DNA from: Clostridiales bacterium
Lineage (GTDB): Bacteria > Bacillota > Clostridia > Christensenellales > Borkfalkiaceae
DNA: 11,572 nt
NCBI GenBank assembly: GCA_021635425.1
Contig: JAJWOJ010000038.1
Span: 1 to 11,572, forward strand
Direction of reading: 5' to 3'
In this document: positions 1 through 6,534 of the stretch, piece after piece
How the letters are laid out: every line of letters starts with the position of its first letter
Position numbering within the stretch: position 1 is the first letter of the stretch
Program-made: the position numbers and the translations under genes
The notes under the pieces: generated by a model
Seen by the model: the letters and a program-made list of their open reading frames with translations, nothing else
The model's database searches: none
Told to the model about the DNA's origin: nothing

Positions 1-1
1 T

Positions 2-211
2 ATATTCTTCCTCGGGGACAACAGGTGCGACAGCAGAGACAGCAGACAGATAGGCGCAAAAAGCGTAAACGACGTTCTGGGAGTTGTTCCCGAGTGGGTT
101 ATCGAAAACAGAAAATCCATAACGTCTTATTATACCGCCGTGTTGAAAGTCGATAATTTTATTTTATCTTTATTTAATCCCGCTGCTTGCGGAGGAAGGA
201 ACACTCGATGA
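2..211 (+). CDS. lepB: Type I signal peptidase, C-terminal fragment (5' end outside window)
   Basis: This is the last 69 codons of a type I signal peptidase, the membrane enzyme that cuts signal peptides from exported proteins on the outer face of the membrane. The visible part opens with the family's box E: IFFLGDNRCDSRDSRQIG matches the conserved GDNxxxSxDSRxxG pattern, which lies near the Ser/Lys catalytic dyad. The dyad itself would be upstream of the window and is not seen. A GVVPEWVIENR segment and about 40 less conserved residues follow, ending in CGGRNTR. Two cysteines are present, one inside box E where Asn is common. The TGA stop overlaps the ATG of the next gene as ATGA, which suggests translational coupling. 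The family call is firm because of box E; the rest of the protein cannot be judged. Confidence 0.85.
   Translation: MFFLGDNRCDSRDSRQIGAKSVNDVLGVVPEWVIENRKSITSYYTAVLKVDNFILSLFNPAACGGRNTR
191..199 (+). promoter_or_regulatory. Ribosome binding site fixing the start of the membrane protein gene
   Basis: GGAGGAAGG lies 8 nt before the ATG at 208 and inside the end of lepB. It supports ATG 208 over an in-frame TTG at 187, which would lie upstream of this site. Confidence 0.75.
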
Positions 212-813
212 CAAACATTTATTCTGAAAGCGATTACGAAAACGCGTTAAAATTAAAAAATAAGTTGCTGACTATTTATTTTGCGATTCTGGCAGTCGGT
301 GTAGCGGCATGCGTCGTGTTTTTCGTTTTATTTTTACGTCTGCCGTATATTTCCACGCCCGAACTCGAATCGAAAAAAACGCTTTATCTCGTTATCGATT
401 GCGTAATTTCGGGGATAGTCATTGTTTTTTCGTTTATTTATTTGGGAATTCCGTATAAACGCGCCAAGTATTATTTTAAGCTTATGGACGACATAAAAAT
501 CGGCAAAAAGATGATAAACGAAAGCACGTTTTTACAGAACGAACAATGTGTAAACGAGGTGGGAAACGTCGATTTTCATATTATGGCGGTTTTGGAATGG
601 AGCGATAAAACTCAGGAATACATGCGCCGGAACGTGCTTGTGGACAAAGAAAAACCTATGCCGGATTTCAAAAACGGCGACATTATAAAATATGTAACTT
701 ATGCAAACGTACTTTTAAGCTACGGTTTAAAAAGCGAAGAGGGGATATTCGACGATTTCGACAATGCGGATATTCTGAATAAAAAACAAAACGGAGGAGC
801 AAAAAATGGCTAA
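208..813 (+). CDS. Uncharacterised two-TM membrane protein
   Basis: I do not recognise this 201-residue protein. It shows a short polar N-terminus, a first membrane segment at about residues 21-43, a short outer loop (about 44-59), a second membrane segment at about 60-81, and then a soluble domain of about 115 residues starting with a basic stretch (PYKRAKYYFK). By the positive-inside rule both ends are likely cytoplasmic. The soluble part alternates short hydrophobic runs (VDFHIMAVLEW, GDIIKYVTYANVLLSYGL), which suggests a small beta-rich domain. No catalytic motif is evident. The gene overlaps lepB by 4 nt and pepF by 8 nt, so it is probably co-translated with a signal peptidase and an oligopeptidase. 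A role around protein export or peptide turnover is only an inference from position. The reading frame is convincing: good RBS, coupled ends and sensible topology. Confidence 0.8.
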   Translation: MTNIYSESDYENALKLKNKLLTIYFAILAVGVAACVVFFVLFLRLPYISTPELESKKTLYLVIDCVISGIVIVFSFIYLGIPYKRAKYYFKLMDDIKIGKKMINESTFLQNEQCVNEVGNVDFHIMAVLEWSDKTQEYMRRNVLVDKEKPMPDFKNGDIIKYVTYANVLLSYGLKSEEGIFDDFDNADILNKKQNGGAKNG

Positions 814-2581
814 AAACAGAAACGAAGTAAGCGAAAATCTCAAATGGAGACTCACAGATATATTTAAAGACGGCGAAGAGTTTGAAAATCTTTTGGCGGA
901 CGTAACCAAAAGAGCCGATCTTTCGCGTTATGAAGGTAAACTTTCCGATAAGAAAGTTCTTTTGAAATGTCTTAAAGAAATGGACGGCATCGACGCCGAC
1001 CTTGAAAAACTCGACGTATACGCATATATGAAAAAGGACCTCGACGCGAGAGACAGCAGCGCGACGGCGCTTTTAACGAGAGTCGAAAACGTATTGATAC
1101 AATATAGTTCGAGCCTCGCGTTTATGACTCCCGAAATTACCGCTTTACCGGAAGAAGAGCTTAAAGCCATAATCGCCGATCCCGAATTTTCCGATTACGA
1201 TTATATGCTAAAAAATCTTTTAAAGAGCAAAAAGCACGTTCTTTCCAAGGAAAGCGAAAATATTCTTGCCATGGGCGGACAGGTTTTCGGCGGATTCCAC
1301 GATATTTTCGGTATGATAGACAATGCCGATCTTCCTTTCCCGACTATCGAAGTAAGAGGTGAAAAAGTAAAGGTTACACACGGCGTTTACGGCTTGATGT
1401 TGCAGGATAAGGACAGATCCGTAAGAGAAAAGGCGTTCAAAGCGTATTATAACGCTTATATTTCTCTCATCAACACCATTTCGGCAACCTATATCGGCAA
1501 CGTAAATAAAGACGTGTTTCTTGCAAGGGTAAGAAAATACGGCAGTTGCCTCGAAAAAGCTCTCGAAACGGAAGACGTAAGCCCCGATGTTTACGAAAAT
1601 CTTCTCGAAAGCGTAAACGAAGGTTTGCCGCTTATGCACAGATATATCAACGATCGTAAAAAGGCTCTTGGTCTTGACGAAATGCATATGTGGGATATTT
1701 ACACCCCGATCGTTGAAAATCAGGAGTTGCAGCTTCCTTACGAAGAGGCGTTCAAACTTGTTAAAAAAGGACTCGCGCCGCTCGGCGAAGATTACGGAAA
1801 TCTTCTTCAGACGGCTCACGACAACGGTTGGATAGACGTTGAAGAAACGGAAGGAAAGAGAAGCGGAGCTTACAGCATAAGCGTATACGCAATGCCTCAT
1901 CCTTACGTGCTTTTAAACTATCAGCCCACCGTTCACGATATATTTACCATTGCTCACGAACTCGGGCATTCGATACACTCGTATAAATCGGAAGCGACTC
2001 AGCCTAAGGCTAAAGCCGATTATAAGATTTTCGTCGCCGAAGTTGCAAGCACGGTCAACGAAGTGCTTTTGCTTAAATATCTTCTTAAAACGTCCGAAGA
2101 TAAACAGTTTAAAAAATATCTTTGTTCTTATTATATGGATATGATCCGTACAACTCTTTTCCGTCAGACGATGTTTGCGGAATTCGAATATGTTGCTCAT
2201 GATTCATGTGAAAAAGGCATTCCGCTTACCAAGGACTTCCTTAACGGAAAATACCTCGAACTCAACAAAAAATATTACGGAGACGGAATAATTTCCGATG
2301 ACGAAATAGCATATGAGTGGGCGAGAATTCCGCATTTCTATAATTCTTTCTACGTTTACAAATACGCAACGGGCATAATCAGCGCGATTTCGATAGCGGA
2401 AAGAATTTACAAAGAAGGAGAAAAAGCCGTTCGGGACTACTTTAAGTTTTTGTCTTCCGGCGGCTCGGACAGCCCCGTGGAACTTCTGAAGCTCGCGGGC
2501 GTAGATCTTACGAAGAAAGACGCGTTCAAAGCAGCTATGAAATCGTTTGAAGATACGCTTGCCGAATACGAAAGTTTATAA
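806..2581 (+). CDS. pepF: Oligoendopeptidase F (M3 family zinc metallopeptidase)
   Basis: A cytoplasmic zinc endopeptidase that cuts short peptides; M3 enzymes are known to degrade cleaved signal peptides and other oligopeptides. At 591 residues it has the usual PepF length. The zinc site is plain: H384-E385-L386-G387-H388 supplies two His ligands and the catalytic Glu, and E412 in the downstream AEVAST segment is the expected third ligand, 28 residues after the first His. The N-terminal half (about 1-200) is the helical PepF N-domain and the C-terminal half is the M3 catalytic domain. There is no signal peptide. ATG 806 follows GGAGGAG (793-799) by 6 nt, and the start sits inside the end of the upstream membrane-protein gene (8-nt overlap). 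Nothing looks broken. Membership in M3B is firm; the physiological substrate is unknown. Confidence 0.95.
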   Translation: MAKNRNEVSENLKWRLTDIFKDGEEFENLLADVTKRADLSRYEGKLSDKKVLLKCLKEMDGIDADLEKLDVYAYMKKDLDARDSSATALLTRVENVLIQYSSSLAFMTPEITALPEEELKAIIADPEFSDYDYMLKNLLKSKKHVLSKESENILAMGGQVFGGFHDIFGMIDNADLPFPTIEVRGEKVKVTHGVYGLMLQDKDRSVREKAFKAYYNAYISLINTISATYIGNVNKDVFLARVRKYGSCLEKALETEDVSPDVYENLLESVNEGLPLMHRYINDRKKALGLDEMHMWDIYTPIVENQELQLPYEEAFKLVKKGLAPLGEDYGNLLQTAHDNGWIDVEETEGKRSGAYSISVYAMPHPYVLLNYQPTVHDIFTIAHELGHSIHSYKSEATQPKAKADYKIFVAEVASTVNEVLLLKYLLKTSEDKQFKKYLCSYYMDMIRTTLFRQTMFAEFEYVAHDSCEKGIPLTKDFLNGKYLELNKKYYGDGIISDDEIAYEWARIPHFYNSFYVYKYATGIISAISIAERIYKEGEKAVRDYFKFLSSGGSDSPVELLKLAGVDLTKKDAFKAAMKSFEDTLAEYESL

Positions 2582-2585
2582 AATG

Positions 2586-2607
2586 CGGCTTGAAGCCGAC
2601 TGTTTTT
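2586..2607 (+). terminator. Possible weak intrinsic terminator after pepF
   Basis: CGGCT (2586-2590) and AGCCG (2594-2598) form a 5-bp GC-rich stem with a TGA loop. Five Ts follow at 2603-2607 after a 4-nt gap. The stem is short and the T-run is offset, so termination would be partial at best. It lies 4 nt after the pepF stop and is the only candidate transcription break between pepF and dnaB. Confidence 0.35.
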
Positions 2608-2651
2608 GCGGTAATAAAGCAAGGACTCACAATTTTCCGAGAGGGTAATGT

Positions 2652-4130
2652 ATGCCTCAGTTAAAAACAAACGCGATGCCGTATAACCTCGAAGCGGAGC
2701 AATCCGTTTTAGGGTCGGTACTCATCGATATGGAATTACAGTTCGAGATAATATCAAAGCTCAAAGAGGGCGATTTTTATCTCGAATCACATAAACTCAT
2801 ATTTGCCGCGATGTTTCAGATATCTTCGGCAAATACGCCCGTTGATCTCGTTACGTTATCCGACGTAATGGAAAAAAACGCCACGCTTGAAAAAGTGGGC
2901 GGAATCGATTATCTTACGTCGCTCGCAAGAATGACGCCTTCCGCGGCGAATTACAATTATTATCTCGATATCGTCAAACGCGACAGTACGCTCAGAAAAC
3001 TGATAAGAAGCGCGGATAAAATATCAGAGGACTCGCGCAATTCCACCGATTATTTAAAGTCGGTGGCTTTTGCCGAAAAGTGTATTTACGATATTTCCGA
3101 ACAACTCGATACGAGTACGCTGTCCAACATCAACACGGCGTTTAACACAATTCTCGATAAGTTCGAAAATATTCAGAAAGATAAAGATTATTTCCAGGGC
3201 TTGAAAACGGGCTTCACCGAGCTTGACAGAATGACGAACGGTCTCCATGCGGGTAACCTCGTAATTCTTGCGGCTCGTCCGTCTATCGGTAAAACGACTC
3301 TTTCGATGAATATGGTCGAAAACATCGCCATAAAAGAAAAAGCCGTTTGCGCCGTGTTTGCTCTGGAAATGACGAAAGAGGAACTTGCGCAGAGAATGAT
3401 GTGTTCCGTCGCGGGCGTTTCAAATCAGAGCGCGCTCAAAGGCAAGCTCGAAGACGAGGATTGGCAAAGGCTTTGGCAGGCGCAGAAAATTCTTAACGAT
3501 ACGCATATTTACGTCGACGACACGTCGATGACGACATGCGCGGAAATTTTGTCGAAATGCAGAAGGCTTAAAAGCCGCGAAGGGAAACTCGACCTCGTCG
3601 TAGTCGACCACATTCAGCTTATGAACGCGATAAAATCGAGCGACAGCCGTCAGCAGGAAATAACCGAAATATCGAGAGGCTTGAAAATGATTGCCAAGGA
3701 ACTCGATATCCCCGTTATCGCGCTTTCTCAGCTTTCCCGTCAGGTTACGGGCAGAAAAGGGCAGAAGCCCGTTCTTTCCGATCTTCGCGAATCGGGAGCA
3801 ATCGAGCAGGATGCGGATATAGTTATGTTCATTCACAGACCCGATCTTGCCGCCGAAGAAAAGGAGCTTGAACAAGGCAAGGTTAAAAAGAACGTCGCTC
3901 AGATTATTATCGCTAAAAACAGAGCGGGAGAATGCGGAGAGTTCGATTTGCTTTTCCAGGGCGAAAAATCGAAGTTTATCAATCCGCCCGCGTCTTACAT
4001 AAACGATATAGCCGCACCGCCCGAAAAAGGTCGCGGAGGCTTAAAACGTATCTCGGACAGCGAAGTTCCGCCCGAGCCGCAGGAAGAAGCTCCGTTTGAG
4101 GGCGGAGACGAAATAGGTGACATATTCTGA
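2652..4130 (+). CDS. dnaB: Replicative DNA helicase DnaB
   Basis: The hexameric 5'-3' helicase that unwinds DNA at the replication fork and recruits primase. The N-terminal DnaB domain covers about residues 8-110 (opening YNLEAEQSVLGSVL), a linker helix region about 130-180, and the RecA-like ATPase about 185-445. Visible motifs are Walker A ARPSIGKTT (208-216), the FALEM segment with catalytic Glu239, Walker B LVVVDHIQLM (315-324, Asp319), and the LSDLRESGAIEQDAD block (375-389) that includes the arginine-finger region. At 492 residues it is longer than B. subtilis DnaC (about 454); the excess is a Pro/Glu-rich tail (about 446-492) ending EIGDIF. The start ATG 2652 follows GAGGG (2641-2645) by 6 nt. 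The usual rplI partner is absent here; pepF is upstream and tsaC overlaps downstream. No intein is present. Identification is firm. Confidence 0.97.
   Translation: MPQLKTNAMPYNLEAEQSVLGSVLIDMELQFEIISKLKEGDFYLESHKLIFAAMFQISSANTPVDLVTLSDVMEKNATLEKVGGIDYLTSLARMTPSAANYNYYLDIVKRDSTLRKLIRSADKISEDSRNSTDYLKSVAFAEKCIYDISEQLDTSTLSNINTAFNTILDKFENIQKDKDYFQGLKTGFTELDRMTNGLHAGNLVILAARPSIGKTTLSMNMVENIAIKEKAVCAVFALEMTKEELAQRMMCSVAGVSNQSALKGKLEDEDWQRLWQAQKILNDTHIYVDDTSMTTCAEILSKCRRLKSREGKLDLVVVDHIQLMNAIKSSDSRQQEITEISRGLKMIAKELDIPVIALSQLSRQVTGRKGQKPVLSDLRESGAIEQDADIVMFIHRPDLAAEEKELEQGKVKKNVAQIIIAKNRAGECGEFDLLFQGEKSKFINPPASYINDIAAPPEKGRGGLKRISDSEVPPEPQEEAPFEGGDEIGDIF
4104..4107 (+). promoter_or_regulatory. RBS supporting a GTG start for tsaC
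   Basis: GGAG inside the end of dnaB lies 9 nt before GTG 4117. The alternative ATG at 4132 has only AGGTGA (4114-4119) upstream, 12 nt away, which is a poor distance. The choice remains uncertain. Confidence 0.45.
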
Positions 4131-5130
4131 TATGTACGATACAAAAGTTTTAAAAATCGACGATAAATCGCTTTCATTGGCGAAAGAATATATTTTAAAC
4201 GGAGAACTTGTCGGTTTTCCGACGGAAACCGTTTACGGGCTTGGCGCGATAGCGTATAGCGACGAAGCGGTTAAAAGTATTTTCGAAGCCAAAGGCAGAC
4301 CGCAGGACAATCCGCTTATCGTTCACGTTCATAAGGATTACGACGCGGATAAACTTGTTTTCGTCGATCACGATTACGTTTACAAGCTTCGGGAAGCTTT
4401 TTTGCCCGGACCTTTGACGATGGTTTACAGGAGCAGAGGGGTAATAAGTCCCGTTGCCACTTGCGGACTCGATACGGTAGGCATAAGAATCCCTTCAAGC
4501 GAGGCTGCGCAGGAGTTTTTAAAAGCGGTCAACGTTCCCGTTGCCGCGCCTTCCGCAAACGTTTCCAAGCACACAAGTCCCGTAACTGCAATGCACGTGT
4601 ATGAGGATCTGAAAGGGAAAATACCTCTTATTCTCGACGGCGGAAAATGTACCGGAGGAATAGAAAGCACGGTTTTGGACGTTACTACGGATACTCCGAT
4701 TATATTAAGAAGCGGGCTTGTTACCGCCGAAATGATAAAATCGGTTGTCGGGAAGTGCGCGTATTCGCAAAATAAGCCGACGGATAAAATCCGCGCGCCG
4801 GGGATGAAGTATCGTCATTACTGCCCGAAGTGCGAAACGGCGCTTTTTAAAAGAGACGATTATAAAGAGGCTCAGGCTCTTTACGATGAGTATGTCGCGC
4901 GAGGTAAAACGCCTTATTTTATGTGCGACGGCGCTATGGAAAATAAAATTCGGGGAAAAGTGTTGAAGCTCGGGAATACCGCGCAGGAAATAGCTTCGAA
5001 TTTATACGACAAACTCCACGAGGGCGAGTCGGTTGCAGATATTCTTATTGCATTTGAAGTCGAAACGGGAAGCGACGTTGACGTCGGGATAATGAACAGA
5101 CTTTCTAAAGCCTGCAAAAAATACGAATAA
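4117..5130 (+). CDS. tsaC: Threonylcarbamoyl-AMP synthase, Sua5 type
   Basis: Makes L-threonylcarbamoyl-AMP from threonine, bicarbonate and ATP, the first step of the t6A modification at position 37 of ANN-decoding tRNAs. At 337 residues it is the two-domain Sua5 form, not the short TsaC form. The YrdC domain spans about 22-205: FPTETVYGLGA (34-44), KGRPQDNPL (59-67, Lys59 and Arg61), APSANVS (144-150, Ser146 and Asn148) and ESTV (183-186). Lys, Arg, Ser and Asn of this set form the family's nucleotide-binding site. The linker signature APGMKYRHYCP (227-237) leads into the Sua5 C-terminal domain (about 240-337). The GTG start overlaps the end of dnaB by 14 nt; ATG 4132 would give a protein five residues shorter. 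Adjacency to rpiB recalls the ywlC-ywlF region of B. subtilis. The function is firm; the start is less so. Confidence 0.93.
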   Translation: MTYSDMYDTKVLKIDDKSLSLAKEYILNGELVGFPTETVYGLGAIAYSDEAVKSIFEAKGRPQDNPLIVHVHKDYDADKLVFVDHDYVYKLREAFLPGPLTMVYRSRGVISPVATCGLDTVGIRIPSSEAAQEFLKAVNVPVAAPSANVSKHTSPVTAMHVYEDLKGKIPLILDGGKCTGGIESTVLDVTTDTPIILRSGLVTAEMIKSVVGKCAYSQNKPTDKIRAPGMKYRHYCPKCETALFKRDDYKEAQALYDEYVARGKTPYFMCDGAMENKIRGKVLKLGNTAQEIASNLYDKLHEGESVADILIAFEVETGSDVDVGIMNRLSKACKKYE

Positions 5131-5136
5131 AAATAA

Positions 5137-5143
5137 AGAGGTG
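5137..5143 (+). promoter_or_regulatory. RBS fixing the start of rpiB
   Basis: AGAGGTG precedes ATG 5150 with GAGG 8 nt away. It overlaps an in-frame GTG at 5141, so that GTG is part of the RBS and not the start. The resulting MKIAIGCDHAG start matches the usual RpiB N-terminus. Confidence 0.8.
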
Positions 5144-5149
5144 TGTTTT

Positions 5150-5599
5150 ATGAAAATAGCGATCGGATGCGATCATGCGGGGATTTATCTTAAACCCGCG
5201 CTTATAGCTTATCTTGAAAAGAACGGTTACGAATTCACCGATTTCGGAACGTACACCGCAGAATCTTGCAATTATGCGGATTACGGCGCAAAAGTCGCGG
5301 AGGCGGTTGCGTTCGGCGGGTATGACAGAGGAATTCTGATTTGCGGCACGGGTATAGGAATGTCGATAGTCGCAAACAAGGTTCCCGGGATCAGATGCGC
5401 TCACTGTCACGACAGTTTTTCCGCACGGGCAACGAGGATGCATAACGACGCAAACGTTATAGCTTTCGGCGAAAGGGTTATCGGCTCCGGCGTTATGATC
5501 GATATCGTCGAGGCGTTTTTGACAACGGAATTCGAAGGCGGAAGACATCTTGCGAGAATTGCGAAAATAGACGAAATCGAAAAGAAATATTCAAAATAA
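5150..5599 (+). CDS. rpiB: Ribose-5-phosphate isomerase B
   Basis: Interconverts ribose 5-phosphate and ribulose 5-phosphate in the non-oxidative pentose phosphate pathway. The 149-residue length is normal for RpiB of the LacAB_rpiB family. The phosphate/substrate loop CDHAG is at 7-11 and the catalytic block ICGTGIGMSIVANK at 64-77, with Cys65 at the position of the E. coli catalytic Cys65. His98 in RMHNDANV corresponds to the ring-opening His. The active-site Cys and the GTGIG anion-binding loop favour RpiB over LacA/LacB subunits, and there is no lactose/tagatose gene nearby. Some RpiB enzymes also isomerise allose 6-phosphate; this cannot be excluded from sequence. The gene lies 19 nt after tsaC and 19 nt before galU, so it is probably in the same transcript. 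Confidence 0.94.
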   Translation: MKIAIGCDHAGIYLKPALIAYLEKNGYEFTDFGTYTAESCNYADYGAKVAEAVAFGGYDRGILICGTGIGMSIVANKVPGIRCAHCHDSFSARATRMHNDANVIAFGERVIGSGVMIDIVEAFLTTEFEGGRHLARIAKIDEIEKKYSK

Positions 5600-5618
5600 A
5601 ATCGGAAAGAGGAAAAAG

Positions 5619-6497
5619 ATGAACAACAAAGTAAGAAAAGCAGTCATCCCCGTTGCGGGATACGGAACGAGATTTTTACCGTTTACGAAAGCCGTACCGA
5701 AGCCAATGCTTCCTATTCTGAACAAACCCGCATTGCAGGTTATTTCGGAAGAGGTCGTAAACAGCGGAATAACCGACATTTTATTTATTGTCGGATATAA
5801 AAAGGAAATTCTCGAAAGTCATTTCGACGCGGCTCCCGAGCTTGAAAAAATGCTTAAAGAAAAGGGAAAGGACGACTTTTTGAAAGAAGTCGTTTATCCC
5901 GAACATATGGCGAACTTTACATATGTCGTTCAGGAAGTTCAGAACGGAACGGCAAGCGCGGTTCAGCTTGCCAAAGACTTTGTGGGCGACGAGCCTTTTG
6001 CCGTCCTTTTCGGCGACGACGTTATGTTTAACGAGAAACGCCCCGTAATAGGTCAGCTTGCGGACGTTTACGAAAAATACGGAAAAACCGTCCTCGGTTG
6101 CAAACGGGTAAGTATGGACGTTATTTCGAAATATGCTTCGGTTGAATTCGATAAGGTTCTCGAAGACGACGTATACAATATGGTCAAGGTTACCGAAAAG
6201 CCGAAGAGAGAGGAAGCAAAGAGCGATCTTGCGCCTTTGGGCAGATACGTTTGTTCGCCGAAGATTTTCGATATTATCGAGAACTTAAAGCCGGGTGCCA
6301 ACGGAGAATATCAGTTTACCGACGCTCTCGACATTATCGCGAGAAGCGAAGGCGCGCTCGCATACGTTTTCGACGGAACGAGATACGATATGGGCGACAG
6401 ATTCGGATATCTGAAAGCCAATATCGAATACGGTCTTCGCGACGAAGAACTTAAAGGAAAACTGAGAGAATATCTTAAAGAACTTGTAAAAGACTGA
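5619..6497 (+). CDS. galU: UTP-glucose-1-phosphate uridylyltransferase
   Basis: Makes UDP-glucose from glucose 1-phosphate and UTP, the donor for glycolipid, teichoic acid, capsule and galactose (Leloir) metabolism. The 292-residue length is standard for bacterial GalU. The nucleotide-binding signature AGYGTRFLPFTKAVPKPMLP occupies 13-32. FGDDV (131-135) carries the metal/uridine-side acidic residues, and VTEKP (191-195), GRYV (208-211), EYQFTDA (230-236) and YDMGDRFGYLKAN (256-268) are all in the expected order. ATG 5619 follows AGAGG (5608-5612) by 6 nt. With pgi further downstream it suggests local supply of hexose phosphates to UDP-glucose, although no phosphoglucomutase is in the window. 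A related CTP- or dTTP-using pyrophosphorylase is unlikely, given the full GalU motif set. Confidence 0.95.
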   Translation: MNNKVRKAVIPVAGYGTRFLPFTKAVPKPMLPILNKPALQVISEEVVNSGITDILFIVGYKKEILESHFDAAPELEKMLKEKGKDDFLKEVVYPEHMANFTYVVQEVQNGTASAVQLAKDFVGDEPFAVLFGDDVMFNEKRPVIGQLADVYEKYGKTVLGCKRVSMDVISKYASVEFDKVLEDDVYNMVKVTEKPKREEAKSDLAPLGRYVCSPKIFDIIENLKPGANGEYQFTDALDIIARSEGALAYVFDGTRYDMGDRFGYLKANIEYGLRDEELKGKLREYLKELVKD

Positions 6498-6534
6498 TTT
6501 TTATCCCGTTTGATTTCAAAGAGGGATTGTTTGT

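Noticed and set aside
1220..1900. 226-codon open frame on the minus strand inside pepF
   Set aside because: It is fully antisense to the conserved PepF coding sequence, has low-complexity Phe/Val/Arg composition and no RBS or family match.
2603..2651. Possible promoter before dnaB (TTGCGG with CACAAT after 16 nt)
   Set aside because: The -35 matches only 3 of 6 and the -10 only 4 of 6, and the implied leader would be about 12 nt. This is too weak to annotate.
3270..3620. Walker A reading SIGKT and Walker B reading DHIQLM in DnaB as possible defects
   Set aside because: The catalytic Gly, Lys, Thr and Asp are kept. The changed positions vary among DnaB proteins, so there is no sign of inactivation.
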